The notes: generated from the sequence alone by a model not told the origin. A DNA stretch of 41,807 bases from Anaerolineae bacterium (GCA_017303655.1 JAFLCE010000029.1:1-41807), one strand, 5' to 3'; numbered from the stretch's first letter, positions 7,035 to 16,170 are shown. Numbers and translations: made by a program.

Positions 7035-8363
7035 ATGAAAACGTTTCAAAGATTTTTGGCAATTTTTACCCTTGCCGCCATGCTCACACTGACGACCATC
7101 ACCCCGGCGTTGGCATTTGACGGGCGGGGCGGGGATGTGATCGTGATCGAAGCCGGTGAAGTGATCGAAGATGATCTCTATGTAAGCGCAGGCGATTTCA
7201 CCCTGGATGGCACCGTGAAAGGTGACCTGGTCGTTGTGGGTGAATTGATCGTCATTAACGGGACCGTGGAGGGTGACCTCATTGCGGCTGCCAATACCAT
7301 CGTGATCGAAGGCACCGTACTCGACGATGTGCGCATTGCGGGTGCAGCGCTTCAACTTGGCGAAAATGCAGTGATCGGCGGGGACGTGATCGCCGCGGGC
7401 GCAAGCATGGAAGCCAAGCCGGGCAGCTCGATTTCGAACGATATGATCTATGCCGGTGCGCAAGCGTTGTTGGAAGGCTCGATCGGACGAAACCTGCTGG
7501 TTGGTGCTGGCGGATTGGAACTCAACGGCGAAGTAGCCGGTGACGCCACCATCGAAGTGGGCGACGTGGAAGAAGCGGGACCTTCACCTTCTACATATAT
7601 TACCGACACACGCATCGCGGTGCCGAATGTTGCCCCGGGTTTGGTGATCGCCGAAGGCGCGAAGATCAAAGGTTCCTTTACTTACACTCAATCGCAGGAT
7701 ATCAATATCCCTGCCGGAACCGTGGAAGGAAAAGTGACTCGCAATGAACCGGTTGTGAATGCAGACGTTGAGATCGCTCCACCTACTACAGGTGAACTCG
7801 CCGCTTCTTGGATCTTTGACCTGTTTCGCACGATTGCAACACTGCTTCTCTTTGGGTTCTTGCTTGCCTGGCTTGCTCCGGCTTTCATCAAAGGTTTGTC
7901 TGAAAAACTTCAGACTCAACCAGTCCCCAGCTTTGGGTGGGGAGTAGTTGCCTACGCAGCATTCTTCTTTACCTTACTGTTAATCGTGGTGGCGATGATC
8001 GTGGGAGGCATTCTGTTCGGCATCATCTCCCTTGGCGGTGTAACAGCTACGATTATCTGGGTTGGCATCCTTGCCATCTTCGCGCTGATCGTTGCCTTCG
8101 TTCTATTCACCGGGTTTGGAGCCCAAGCGCTGGCGGCATGGATCAGCGGCAAATGGCTGCTGGGGCGCTTCAATCCTGCACTGGCGGAACATCGTTTCTG
8201 GCCCCTGTTGTTGGGTGCGGTGCTGGTCGGGCTTCTAGTAAGCCTGCCGGGTCTTGGCTGGCTCTTCGGGTTCCTGATTATGCTCTTTGGGCTGGGCGCA
8301 CTCTGGCTCTGGGGACGTGACCGCATGAGCAAACCCGCGCCTGTCGTAGTGGTTTCTCAATAA
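7035..8363 (+). CDS. Secreted beta-helix (bactofilin-like) membrane protein
   Basis: A 442-aa protein. Residues 1-28 form a Sec signal peptide (LTTITPALAFDG, AxA-type cleavage). Residues 30-170 are short repeated beta-helix turns (GDVIVIEAGEVIEDDLYVSAG, DGTVKGDLVVVG, NGTVEGDLI), as in polymer-forming 'bactofilin' domains. Residues about 260-430 contain several hydrophobic membrane helices, and a short basic tail follows. The domain order puts the beta-helix outside the cell, unlike classical cytoplasmic bactofilins. A strong AAAAGGAG ribosome site sits 6 nt before the ATG. A shared terminator lies between it and the convergent lipoprotein gene. The function may be a surface or septal scaffold; this is inferred only. 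Confidence 0.8.
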   Translation: MKTFQRFLAIFTLAAMLTLTTITPALAFDGRGGDVIVIEAGEVIEDDLYVSAGDFTLDGTVKGDLVVVGELIVINGTVEGDLIAAANTIVIEGTVLDDVRIAGAALQLGENAVIGGDVIAAGASMEAKPGSSISNDMIYAGAQALLEGSIGRNLLVGAGGLELNGEVAGDATIEVGDVEEAGPSPSTYITDTRIAVPNVAPGLVIAEGAKIKGSFTYTQSQDINIPAGTVEGKVTRNEPVVNADVEIAPPTTGELAASWIFDLFRTIATLLLFGFLLAWLAPAFIKGLSEKLQTQPVPSFGWGVVAYAAFFFTLLLIVVAMIVGGILFGIISLGGVTATIIWVGILAIFALIVAFVLFTGFGAQALAAWISGKWLLGRFNPALAEHRFWPLLLGAVLVGLLVSLPGLGWLFGFLIMLFGLGALWLWGRDRMSKPAPVVVVSQ

Positions 8364-8378
8364 AAGACAATACAATCA

Positions 8379-8411
8379 AAAAGACCGGCTGAGAAACTCA
8401 GCCGGTCTTTT
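8379..8411. terminator. Bidirectional terminator
   Basis: A perfect 15-bp stem, AAAAGACCGGCTGAG with its complement around an AAA loop, flanked by A and T runs on both sides. It sits between convergent genes ending at 8363 (+) and 8496 (-). Confidence 0.9.
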
Positions 8412-8495
8412 CTTTGGAAGACAGACGAAAGACCTTGTTGAAACCTATCGAACAGCAGGCGAACAAAATCTTTCGTACGTCAAATTCCCATCATT

Positions 8496-9173
8496 TTAGG
8501 GGCAGGCTTTGTAGTAATTCACCAGACGTTCGATCTTCTGGGTACGGTCTACCGCAGCGCCGCCTTTATTGATCCCAACGAATTGGAAATCGACCCAGGC
8601 ATTATCCAAACCGCGGAAGTTCGGGTTGATCGATTCAGCAGCGAAGGTGGTATAGAAAGTGCCTTTGTTATCAGTTCCAAGATTGCCCACCAGCATCCAT
8701 TCCGAAGGATACAAACCGCTGGGTGCATCCACGATGCGATAGTACATTTCCACGCGGGTGATCTCAGGCAGGGCGGCTGTCATTTTGATCTCAATCTCAC
8801 GCGGGAAACACTGCAAAGTCAGCTTATCGCTGGAGAAGGTAATGTTGGTGAATACACCTTTTCCAAGTGCATTATCCACATTGACCGGGACCAAGCCTGA
8901 AGCATCGGTAGATGCCGCAACAGCTTGTTGCTGTGCTGTAGTTGCAGTCGGTTCGGGGGTATTGGTCGGAGCCGTGGTTGGCGTTTCAGTAGGAAGCGGC
9001 GTAAAGGTCGGAGCCTGAGTCGGCAACGAAATGGCAGTAGGCGGAGCGGCTTCTGTGGTCGCAACGACCACCACAGTTTGCACGATCGGCGTTGGCTGTT
9101 CCTGCTGGGCGGGCTGAACGACACCACAAGCTGCCAGTAGGAAAGCTAGGGTTATTGTTAGTGCTTTTTTCAT
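8496..9173 (-). CDS. Lipoprotein with Thr/Pro linker
   Basis: A 225-aa surface lipoprotein. The signal peptide ends in the lipobox LLAAC (Cys16). Residues 20-95 are a low-complexity Thr/Pro/Ala linker (TPTETPTTAPTNTPEPT). Residues 100-225 form a beta-rich domain with two cysteines (LQCFPREIEI and the C-terminal YKACP), possibly a disulfide-bonded Ig-like fold. An AGGAG site precedes the ATG. It is transcribed divergently from the radical-SAM operon. I do not recognise the globular domain. Confidence 0.8.
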   Translation of the reverse strand: MKKALTITLAFLLAACGVVQPAQQEQPTPIVQTVVVVATTEAAPPTAISLPTQAPTFTPLPTETPTTAPTNTPEPTATTAQQQAVAASTDASGLVPVNVDNALGKGVFTNITFSSDKLTLQCFPREIEIKMTAALPEITRVEMYYRIVDAPSGLYPSEWMLVGNLGTDNKGTFYTTFAAESINPNFRGLDNAWVDFQFVGINKGGAAVDRTQKIERLVNYYKACP

Positions 9174-9339
9174 ATCTCACTCCTGTGTGTATTTCTTTCA
9201 TTGTATAGGCATTCCCAAAACCCACGTTGACCCTTTGGGGCTATTTTGCATTCGGTTTTCTTATCAATTCTGCAAGAAAGCCGCAAATTTCGACCCATCC
9301 TCAACGCCAACATTCATAAAATGGATATTCTGTATCAGG

Positions 9340-9345
9340 TATAAT
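9340..9345 (+). promoter_or_regulatory. -10 box placed for a leaderless transcript
   Basis: TATAAT ends 7 nt before the ATG at 9353, so transcription should begin at or next to the start codon. No ribosome site is present. The -35 region is weak. Confidence 0.55.
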
Positions 9346-9352
9346 CGGCGGC

Positions 9353-11269
9353 ATGTTTACTCCTGAGCAAATCGAAGCCAAACTTGAGCGAATCCTTTTA
9401 AAGGTTGAAAGACCCGGACGCTACGTTGGCGGTGAGCTGAATGCCACCGTCAAAAACTGGGAAGCGGCGAAAACCCGCGTGGCTTTCGTCTTCCCCGATA
9501 TTTACGACATCGGTGTTTCCAACGTCGGTTTGAAGATCCTTTACGATCAGGTCAACCAACGCGAGGATGCGCTTGCCGAGCGCGCCTATTCACCATGGTT
9601 TGATATGGAAGCGCTGATGCGTGAACATCAGATTCCGCTTTACGCGCTCGAATCCAAACGACCTCTAGCCTGTTTCGACCTTATCGGCTTTACCCTCCCC
9701 TACGAGACGCTCTACACCAACGCCCTCAACATCCTCGACCTCGCAGGCATCCCCATCCGCACCGCAGAGCGTAATGACTCGCATCCAATCGTCATCGCTG
9801 GTGGACATTCCGCCACCAACCCCGAGCCGATGCACGCCTTTATCGACGCATTCGCAATCGGCGAAGGTGAAGAGGTCATCCACGACATTATCAACTCGCT
9901 GCAGAAGACGCAAGGCAAGCCCCGTGAAGAACGTCTGCGTGCACTTGTACATATCTCCGGCGTGTACGTGCCTCGTTTTTATGAAACCACCTACATGGAC
10001 GATGGCACCGTCGCTGTAACCGAGCCAATCATCGCCGAAGCTCCAAAACTGATCAACAAACGCATCGTCGCCAAATTGCCGCCGCCACCCACCAAGTTCA
10101 TCGTGCCAAATATCGATGTGGTTCACAACCGCGTCTCGGTCGAGATCATGCGTGGATGCACTCGCGGCTGTCGCTTCTGCCAGGCAGGGATGATCACCCG
10201 CCCAGTCCGCGAACGAAGCGTGGAAGAGGTAGTAGATGCCGCCGATGCGGCGATCCGCTCCACGGGTTTCGAAGAACTGGCGCTCATGTCGCTTTCCTCT
10301 TCTGATTACACGTACGTTAATGACCTGGTGGATGCCATCAGCAAACGTTTTGAAGGACGCAAGTTGACTGTTTCATTGCCGTCTCTGCGCATTGAGTCTG
10401 TATCGGTCGATTTGATGGATAAACTCAAGCAACATCGCTCCGGCGGGTTCACACTTGCCCCCGAAGCCGCCAGCGAACGCATGCGTCGCATCATCAACAA
10501 ATTCATCCCTGATGAAGAGATCATCAAGACCACCAACGAAATTTACAGCCGCGGCTGGACGACCATCAAACTGTATTTCATGATCGGACATCCCAGCGAG
10601 ACTCTTGAAGATGTGCAAGCGATCGCAGACTTGTGCAAACGCGTCATTGCTGAAGGACGCAAAGTGGCGGGCTGGAAAGTAAAACTAAACGCAGGTGTCA
10701 GCACCTTCGTACCCAAACCGCAGACGCCTTTCCAATGGGTTTCTTGCGATACCCGCGACAACATCCTTGAAAAGCAGGCATTGCTTAAGCGCCAATTGAT
10801 GAAAGATAAGAACATCAAACTAAGCTGGACCAAGCCCGACGACACCCTCGTGGAAGCGTGGCTATCCCGTGGTGACCGCCGTATGTCTGAGGTCATCTAC
10901 AGTGCATGGAAGAAAGGCGCAAAGTTCGACGCCTGGGATGAAGGACGCAAATTCGATACCTGGATGGAAGCCTTCAATGAACTCGGCATCGACCCCTCTT
11001 TCTACACCTATCGCCAGCGCCGCACCGATGAAGTTTTTCCTTGGGAACACATCACTGTCGCCGTCCGCAAGAATTTCCTCTTCCAAGATTTTCGTATGTC
11101 GCTCGAAGGACAGATCCGCGTGGATTGCCGCTTGAACTGCTTTGCCTGTGGCATCTTGCCGACCTTTGCCAACCTGCGCCGCGAAAACCCCGGCGAAGGC
11201 TGGAAGTGTCCCGAAGTGAAAAGCCCTGCGCAAAAGATGGACATCGAATTACCGGTAGTCGGTGACTGA
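9353..11269 (+). CDS. B12-binding-domain radical SAM protein (TIGR03960 type)
   Basis: A 638-aa radical SAM enzyme. The N-terminal 1-200 region resembles a cobalamin-binding-like domain (VAFVFPDIYDIGVSNVGLKILY). The 4Fe-4S motif CTRGCRFC places C269, C273 and C276. The SAM-barrel region follows, with LSLSSSDYTYV-type and LAPEAASERMR segments. C-terminal cysteines (RLNCFACGIL) may hold a second cluster. Members of this family occur beside, or fused to, a DUF2344 protein, and that partner is found here two genes downstream. The substrate is not established; links to tRNA or ribosomal modification are speculative. It starts the operon 9353-12497 without a ribosome site, apparently from a leaderless transcript. 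Confidence 0.9.
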   Translation: MFTPEQIEAKLERILLKVERPGRYVGGELNATVKNWEAAKTRVAFVFPDIYDIGVSNVGLKILYDQVNQREDALAERAYSPWFDMEALMREHQIPLYALESKRPLACFDLIGFTLPYETLYTNALNILDLAGIPIRTAERNDSHPIVIAGGHSATNPEPMHAFIDAFAIGEGEEVIHDIINSLQKTQGKPREERLRALVHISGVYVPRFYETTYMDDGTVAVTEPIIAEAPKLINKRIVAKLPPPPTKFIVPNIDVVHNRVSVEIMRGCTRGCRFCQAGMITRPVRERSVEEVVDAADAAIRSTGFEELALMSLSSSDYTYVNDLVDAISKRFEGRKLTVSLPSLRIESVSVDLMDKLKQHRSGGFTLAPEAASERMRRIINKFIPDEEIIKTTNEIYSRGWTTIKLYFMIGHPSETLEDVQAIADLCKRVIAEGRKVAGWKVKLNAGVSTFVPKPQTPFQWVSCDTRDNILEKQALLKRQLMKDKNIKLSWTKPDDTLVEAWLSRGDRRMSEVIYSAWKKGAKFDAWDEGRKFDTWMEAFNELGIDPSFYTYRQRRTDEVFPWEHITVAVRKNFLFQDFRMSLEGQIRVDCRLNCFACGILPTFANLRRENPGEGWKCPEVKSPAQKMDIELPVVGD

Positions 11270-11331
11270 AAAAGTCGGAATCCGTACGTTCTACTTGCTA
11301 GTTTTCAGAAGTAGAACTTCTGGACTCCTTT

Positions 11332-11865
11332 ATGGATAACATGGACAAAACCCTTCTGCTCGAACGCCTGCAAAATGAACGCGACCGGTTTGAAATCCTT
11401 TTGAACCGCATCGGGTATGCACGCCAGTTGACCATGCGCGGCGTCATTGGCGGGTTAACGGTGAAAGACCTGCTGGCAGAAGTACTCACCCACGAACAGT
11501 TCATCGCTGACCGGCTAAGCGAGATCCTGGATAAGGAAGCCTATGCGCCTTCCGCTTCGTTCACCGCGTTGGAAAATTTTCAGCGGGAATATAACTATCC
11601 AGATTACGAATCATCCCTGCTTGAGAAAGATAAATTTCACCCGCTCATCCTTGACCTCTATAAAAACATTGAATTCGATGAGATCGCCTCACAGGAATTG
11701 GCTACGTATGCCAACATCCTCGAATCGATTGAAAAACTCAGCCACCATCAATGCCTCGACCATGATCTCTTTCATCGCATCGCGGAACATACCTATCGTC
11801 CGTACCGCCGCACCAGCACTGCGATCTATCATTGGTTGAAGCGCATCGCCAGCGAGCTAAAATAA
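11332..11865 (+). CDS. ClbS/DfsB-like four-helix protein
   Basis: A 177-aa helical protein. The opening LLERLQNERDRFEILLNRIG and GGLTVKDLLAEVLTHEQFIADRL match the ClbS/DfsB (DUF1706) family, a DinB-like four-helix bundle. Known members include a colibactin-protection protein, but most are uncharacterised. Two start codons (11332 and 11341) are possible, neither with a strong ribosome site. It ends 2 nt before the DUF2344 gene, so it is co-transcribed and sits between the two partners of the radical-SAM pair, an unusual interruption. Confidence 0.75.
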   Translation: MDNMDKTLLLERLQNERDRFEILLNRIGYARQLTMRGVIGGLTVKDLLAEVLTHEQFIADRLSEILDKEAYAPSASFTALENFQREYNYPDYESSLLEKDKFHPLILDLYKNIEFDEIASQELATYANILESIEKLSHHQCLDHDLFHRIAEHTYRPYRRTSTAIYHWLKRIASELK

Positions 11866-11867
11866 AT

Positions 11868-12497
11868 ATGCGTGTTCGAATCACATTTACGAAACAAAAC
11901 GCCCTGCGCTACATCGGTCACCTTGACCTACACCGGCTATGGGAACGCGCCATGCGCCGTGCCAGCCTGCCCATTTCCTATTCACAGGGATTTCACCCTC
12001 AGCCCAAGATCAGTCTCGCCGCTGCTTTGCCGCTGGGATTCTCCTCACGCAATGAGGTTTTGGACGTGCGCCTGAATGAAGATGTAGCCGTTGAGGATAT
12101 TTCCAACCGACTCAAAGATAATCTTCCGCCAGATATCAAAGTACTGAACATTGAAAGTGTGGATGAGCGCCTGCCTGCTTTGCAAACGCTGGTGCTATCA
12201 GCGGCGTATGATGTTCATTTAACGGAACCAGTTGAAGGGTCCGAATTGAAGCGCCGGGTCGAAGAATTGATGAACGCCGAGTCCATCATCCGTGAACGGC
12301 GCAACAAAACCTATGACCTGCGTCCGTTGGTTGAAATGCTAAGTATCATCACACAGGCAGATGGCACCGCCTGGCTCAAGATGACTCTCGCCGCCCGTGA
12401 AGGTGCAACGGGTAGACCCGAGGAGGTCCTATCCATATTGGGCATTGAGCCAGAAACAGCACGCGTGGAACGGACACGCCTGATCTTTCAGGAATAA
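11868..12497 (+). CDS. DUF2344 protein (TIGR03936 type), radical-SAM partner
   Basis: A 209-aa cytosolic protein. MRVRITFTKQNALRYIGHLD, then RAMRRASLPISYSQGFHPQP and ISLAAALPLGFSS, are the family hallmarks. In many genomes it is adjacent to or fused with the radical SAM protein found here at 9353. The start at 11868 lies 2 nt after the previous stop; the frame extends 36 bp upstream but that part overlaps the previous gene. A strong terminator follows, closing the operon. Confidence 0.88.
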   Translation: MRVRITFTKQNALRYIGHLDLHRLWERAMRRASLPISYSQGFHPQPKISLAAALPLGFSSRNEVLDVRLNEDVAVEDISNRLKDNLPPDIKVLNIESVDERLPALQTLVLSAAYDVHLTEPVEGSELKRRVEELMNAESIIRERRNKTYDLRPLVEMLSIITQADGTAWLKMTLAAREGATGRPEEVLSILGIEPETARVERTRLIFQE

Positions 12498-12502
12498 ATT
12501 TT

Positions 12503-12530
12503 ATCCCGCAGCCTCTCTGCGGGATTTTTA
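12503..12530 (+). terminator. Rho-independent terminator
   Basis: ATCCCGCAG (12503-12511), loop CCTCT, CTGCGGGAT (12517-12525), then TTTTATTT. It closes the radical-SAM operon. Confidence 0.92.
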
Positions 12531-12638
12531 TTTGGAGATCAAGCAAGAAGTTCTTGGAAAGGTTACTTGCCTAGCACGTACAATAAACGGTAAAATGGAC
12601 GCGATATTTATATTCCCAAATCATCGGAGGAAATCTGT

Positions 12639-13622
12639 ATGGCACTGTTGGTTGCAATTCCCATGGCGTTCATCCCTGCTTTTTTCTTTTCATGGTTCCT
12701 GTACTGGCTGGACCGGTATGAGAAAGAGCCGCGCTGGCTGTTGCTCATCACTTTTTTCTGGGGTGGATTTGTCGCTATCATTGGCACCTTGATCGTCGCC
12801 AGTATTTTCGAAATCGGCTTCAGCTTAGTGCTGAATGATGCCGTACTTGAAGATATTGCCGGAGGTTCGATCACGGCTCCATTGGTGGAAGAATTCATGA
12901 AGGGTCTTGCGGTGATGGTAGTCTTCTTCATTTTTCGCAAGGAATTCGACTCGGTCCTCGATGGCGTGATCTATGGTGGCATTGCCGGGCTGGGCTTTGC
13001 CGCGACTGAAAATGTCTTCTATTTCATGGGCCAATATGCAGATGGCGGTTGGGGTGCCATGTTCACCAACTTTTTCCTGCGAGTGGGCGTCTTCGCCTGG
13101 GGACATCCCTTCTACACCGCTTTCACGGGTCTGGGCTTTGCCGTAGCACGCATGAATCGCAACGTGCTCGTGAAGCTCGCCGCACCGGTCATTGGGTATT
13201 TGCTGGCTGTGTTCGCGCACGCCTTCCACAACACCTCATTGGTCTTTGTAAGCGGTTTGGGCAGCCTCGCCCTTATCATTTTGCTTGAATGGGCAAGCTG
13301 GGTGTTTTTCCTCGGCTTCATCATTTGGCTGATCCGCCACGAACAGGGACTTCTAAAGAAGCACCTGCGTGAAGAAATTACCAACGGGCTGATCAACGAA
13401 GCGCAATATAAAACAGCCATATCCTTCTTTCAGTTTGGCGCGCGCATGTCTGCTTTAAGCAGTGGAGCTTATCGCGCCACCGATCATTTCTATCAATACT
13501 TGGGTGAGCTTGCCCACAAAAAAGAACAGATCACAAAATTTGGAGATGAAAGAGGCAATGCCGCCATTATTGAAAAGCTGCGCGGCAACATTGCCAGCCT
13601 GGCACCCAAGGCAAAGACATAA
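12639..13622 (+). CDS. PrsW-family intramembrane metalloprotease
   Basis: A 327-aa multi-pass membrane protein of the PrsW/CPBP-related group. The likely metal and catalytic motifs are visible: E84-E85-x2-K88 (LVEEFMKG), E124-N125 (AATENVFY), H156 (WGHPFYT), and H194 and H197 (FAHAFHN). The N-terminal loop YWLDRYEKEPRW is typical of PrsW. A C-terminal 80-residue soluble tail has a heptad-like pattern. It has a clear GGAGG ribosome site and its own upstream TAAAAT-like -10 at 12590-12596. PrsW cleaves anti-sigma factors in Bacillus; no anti-sigma gene is present in this window, so the target is unknown. Confidence 0.88.
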   Translation: MALLVAIPMAFIPAFFFSWFLYWLDRYEKEPRWLLLITFFWGGFVAIIGTLIVASIFEIGFSLVLNDAVLEDIAGGSITAPLVEEFMKGLAVMVVFFIFRKEFDSVLDGVIYGGIAGLGFAATENVFYFMGQYADGGWGAMFTNFFLRVGVFAWGHPFYTAFTGLGFAVARMNRNVLVKLAAPVIGYLLAVFAHAFHNTSLVFVSGLGSLALIILLEWASWVFFLGFIIWLIRHEQGLLKKHLREEITNGLINEAQYKTAISFFQFGARMSALSSGAYRATDHFYQYLGELAHKKEQITKFGDERGNAAIIEKLRGNIASLAPKAKT

Positions 13623-13628
13623 GATGAT

Positions 13629-13659
13629 GTTCAGGGAGAGGCTTAGCCTCTCCCTGAAC
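13629..13659. terminator. Strong hairpin after the PrsW gene
   Basis: GTTCAGGGAGAGGC (13629-13642), loop TTA, and its perfect complement (13646-13659). No T-run follows, so termination may be inefficient. It lies 27 bp before the tRNA. Confidence 0.6.
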
Positions 13660-13685
13660 TTGGCATGGTAAAATTCCGTCCGCTC

Positions 13686-13757
13686 GCCCCCATAGCTCAG
13701 TGGACAGAGCGTCAGCCTCCGGAGCTGAAGAGCGCAGTTCGAGTCTGCGTGGGGGTG
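13686..13757 (+). tRNA. tRNA-Arg (CCG)
   Basis: A full cloverleaf can be folded: acceptor GCCCCCA/TGGGGGT (first pair G-U), D arm GCTC/GAGC, anticodon stem TCAGC/GCTGA around loop CTCCGGA (anticodon CCG), and T arm CGCAG-TTCGAGT-CTGCG. CCA is not encoded. A terminator follows at once. Confidence 0.95.
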
Positions 13758-13761
13758 CCTG

Positions 13762-13797
13762 AAATATCCGCCTGTTGTGGGCGGATATTTTATTTTT
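13762..13797 (+). terminator. Terminator of the tRNA gene
   Basis: AAATATCCGCC (13762-13772) pairs with GGCGGATATTT (13780-13790), followed by TATTTTTA. Confidence 0.9.
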
Positions 13798-13815
13798 AGA
13801 TACAATTATCTCGTT

Positions 13816-14895
13816 ATGCGAAAAACATCCATGCTCGTTTGTGCTGTGTTGCTCCTCTGTGCTGGCTGTGCCCGGATAGAAACAGAGCCCACGCGCATTT
13901 CCCTACCAGAATTTGTCACTGCCACCTTGCCACCGGTCACTGCCCCGGCTGCGACGGTGACGCCTTTACCGCCCACTCCCATGCCCACCCTCACGCCGGT
14001 GGAAGGTATGACGACATCCGAGATCAATGTACGCGCAGAACCCTCCACGGCAAGTGCATCGTATGGCACGATTCCAGCATTCAGCAAGGTGCAAGTGTTG
14101 GGTAAAGATATCAGCGGAAGTTGGTATCGAATCTCTTTCAGTGCTGCGCCAGATGGCTCGGGCTGGGTGCGTGCTGATTTTGTGCAAGTGGATGCTGCGG
14201 CGGAGATCCAAGTTTTGGGAGCAGGAACAGGCAACGGGTCCGGTGTGAGCGGACTGGTCTTGAGAGGCGTCTACGTGCGCACGGGTCCCGGCAAGGATTT
14301 TGAGTCGCTCGGGCTTTTGAATCAAAATGATGTAGTTGCCATTCAGGGCAAAGACAGCTCAGGCGGTTGGATGAAAATCAACTACGCCCCCGCACCTGAT
14401 GGGAGCGGCTGGGTGGCGGCAGAATATTTGCAGATCGAAAACGTTGAGAGCATTCCGGTGCTAACGGATGATGCGGCACCGACAGAGCAAGCTGCCGACC
14501 CGATCACTACTGTTGCAAGTTCAAGTGTGCAACTCGCTTTGCCAGAAGGCGACACTAGCGAGAGCCCGTTGGCTTCATTTCTATTTTCTCCGACGGCACA
14601 ACGCAGCGGGCAGGCGCAGGGAGATGTCTCTGCCTCGCAAGGTGACTTGGATGACTGGTTCGCGCTGGAGAGCAGCCAGGCAAAAATCGTCATTGATCTG
14701 TTCTGTGAAAGCGGTACCCTTCAAGTAGAATTATGGCAAGCAGGCAGCCTAACCGCAAGCCACGCCATGCCTTGCGATACGAATCTTTTATTGAACGTAA
14801 GCCCTGATCAGGTATACGGCTTGCGGCTTAGCATCCCCCAAACGAGCCCTGTTGCATATATTGCCTATCGAATAACATTTAAAGTTGAAGATTAA
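13816..14895 (+). CDS. Lipoprotein with two SH3b domains
   Basis: A 359-aa lipoprotein. MRKTSMLVCAVLLLCAGCAR gives a lipobox (LCAGC, Cys18). A Thr/Pro linker (TPLPPTPMPTLTP) precedes two bacterial SH3 repeats. The first runs from INVRAEPSTASASYG to GSGWVRADFVQ; the second runs from VYVRTGPGKDFESLG to GSGWVAAEYLQI. The C-terminal 110 residues form a beta-rich domain resembling pre-peptidase C-terminal (PPC) domains (DDWFALESSQAKIVIDLFC). The start at 13816 is chosen for the signal peptide. TACAAT at 13801 is only 9 nt upstream, so the leader is very short or absent. SH3b domains usually bind cell wall or peptides. It is followed by the FecR and CHASE2 genes on the same strand. Confidence 0.87.
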   Translation: MRKTSMLVCAVLLLCAGCARIETEPTRISLPEFVTATLPPVTAPAATVTPLPPTPMPTLTPVEGMTTSEINVRAEPSTASASYGTIPAFSKVQVLGKDISGSWYRISFSAAPDGSGWVRADFVQVDAAAEIQVLGAGTGNGSGVSGLVLRGVYVRTGPGKDFESLGLLNQNDVVAIQGKDSSGGWMKINYAPAPDGSGWVAAEYLQIENVESIPVLTDDAAPTEQAADPITTVASSSVQLALPEGDTSESPLASFLFSPTAQRSGQAQGDVSASQGDLDDWFALESSQAKIVIDLFCESGTLQVELWQAGSLTASHAMPCDTNLLLNVSPDQVYGLRLSIPQTSPVAYIAYRITFKVED

Positions 14896-14915
14896 TCACC
14901 GAGTGAGGAGTACGC

Positions 14916-16118
14916 ATGAAAAGAAAAACCTTTATTTTATTGACCTGCCTTGCATTGATCGCCGCCGTGGCAGGCTGCCAACCTCAGGAAGACTCTACGC
15001 CGCTTTCTGCAAAATTAACCGAGTTGACCGGGCTGGTACAACTTAAGCAAAACGCCGAGGCTGAGTTTGCCCCTGCCGCCCCGGATTCAAGCCTGGATGT
15101 AAATGGACAAGTCCAAACCGGGGATGACGGGCGCGTACGGCTCGACCTTAGCTCGGGCACGATCATCCGCATTGCGCCTTCTTCCATCTTTACGTTGACC
15201 TCTAACGACGAAACCGAAGGCGGGCTGATCACGCGTATTCAGCTTGAGGCTGGCAAGATCTTTATCATCCTCAACGGCGGACAAGCCGATGTAGAAACGC
15301 CCTCGGGCGTGGCATCAGTGCGCGGTTCATACATGAAAGTGGAAGTAGACCCAGTTACCAAGACAATCTACATCACCTGCCTCGAAGGCGATTGCTCCGC
15401 GAGCAACCCTGCGGGTGCTGTCAACTTTACCAACGGACAGAGTGTAGTGCTCTTTGCTCAAGACGAGCAAGGCAATTGGACTGTGCCCTCTGTGGGACAA
15501 ATGACCCCTGAAGAATTTCAGGAATGGTTAGATGAAAACCCCGAAGCTCAAGAATTTTACGAGCAAGGCATCGCCGCTTTAACCGCGTTAGCACCCACCG
15601 AAGAAGCGACCGAAGTCCCGACCGAAGCACCCACTGAAGTTGCTACCGATGAACCGACGGAAGTTCCTACTGAAGTTAATTCGGCGGTACCGCCTGCCGG
15701 AGCAAGCAATGCTTGTTCGGTTTTGCAAGAACCCGCCAATGGCAGCGGACTTGGGAAGATCGGCAACACCACCTTTACATGGAGCGAACAACCCGGCGCT
15801 ACTGCGTATGTGGTTACTTTCATTAATGAAAATGGAGTCCGTGTGCGGGTTGGGACGAATACAAACAGCACAGCCCTCTACATTGAAATTCTCGGCGAAG
15901 GCGGAAGCTATGAATGGTTCGTGACCGCTTACGATGAAGGCGGTAACGAGCTTTGTACCAGCACCGCATCCACATTCTCAAAGCCGCAGGGTGACCCAAC
16001 GCCCAAACCCAAGCCGGAAGATAAACCGGAAAGACCGAACCCTACAGAAGAGGCTCCCTATTGTGACCCCTGCGATTACCTCGGCAGTTGCTATACTCCG
16101 TATTATTGCTTTGAATAA
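14916..16118 (+). CDS. FecR-domain lipoprotein
   Basis: A 400-aa protein with signal peptide and lipobox (AAVAGC, Cys21). Residues 30-150 are a FecR domain: GLVQLKQNAEAEFAPA, NGQVQTGDDGRVRLDLSSGTIIRIAP and ETPSGVASVRGSYMKVEV. A Glu/Pro/Thr repeat linker (PTEEATEVPTEAPTEV) and a fibronectin/Ig-like domain (NTTFTWSEQPGATAYVVTF) follow. The tail is cysteine-rich (YCDPCDYLGSCYTPYYCFE). A GAGGAG site sits before the ATG. The gene lies 20 bp after the SH3 lipoprotein and precedes the CHASE2 cyclase, a FecR-CHASE2 pairing also seen in cyanobacteria. A role in envelope signalling is inferred. Confidence 0.87.
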   Translation: MKRKTFILLTCLALIAAVAGCQPQEDSTPLSAKLTELTGLVQLKQNAEAEFAPAAPDSSLDVNGQVQTGDDGRVRLDLSSGTIIRIAPSSIFTLTSNDETEGGLITRIQLEAGKIFIILNGGQADVETPSGVASVRGSYMKVEVDPVTKTIYITCLEGDCSASNPAGAVNFTNGQSVVLFAQDEQGNWTVPSVGQMTPEEFQEWLDENPEAQEFYEQGIAALTALAPTEEATEVPTEAPTEVATDEPTEVPTEVNSAVPPAGASNACSVLQEPANGSGLGKIGNTTFTWSEQPGATAYVVTFINENGVRVRVGTNTNSTALYIEILGEGGSYEWFVTAYDEGGNELCTSTASTFSKPQGDPTPKPKPEDKPERPNPTEEAPYCDPCDYLGSCYTPYYCFE

Positions 16119-16170
16119 TAATCTTGCAGGGCTTGACGAAACCAAAAATATCTTCCAAACGTCTCATATG

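Noticed and set aside
9665-10126. Reverse-strand 153-aa ORF inside the radical SAM gene
   Set aside because: It is an antisense shadow of a strongly conserved coding sequence.
10862-11233. Reverse-strand 123-aa ORF inside the radical SAM gene
   Set aside because: Same reason; no ribosome site.
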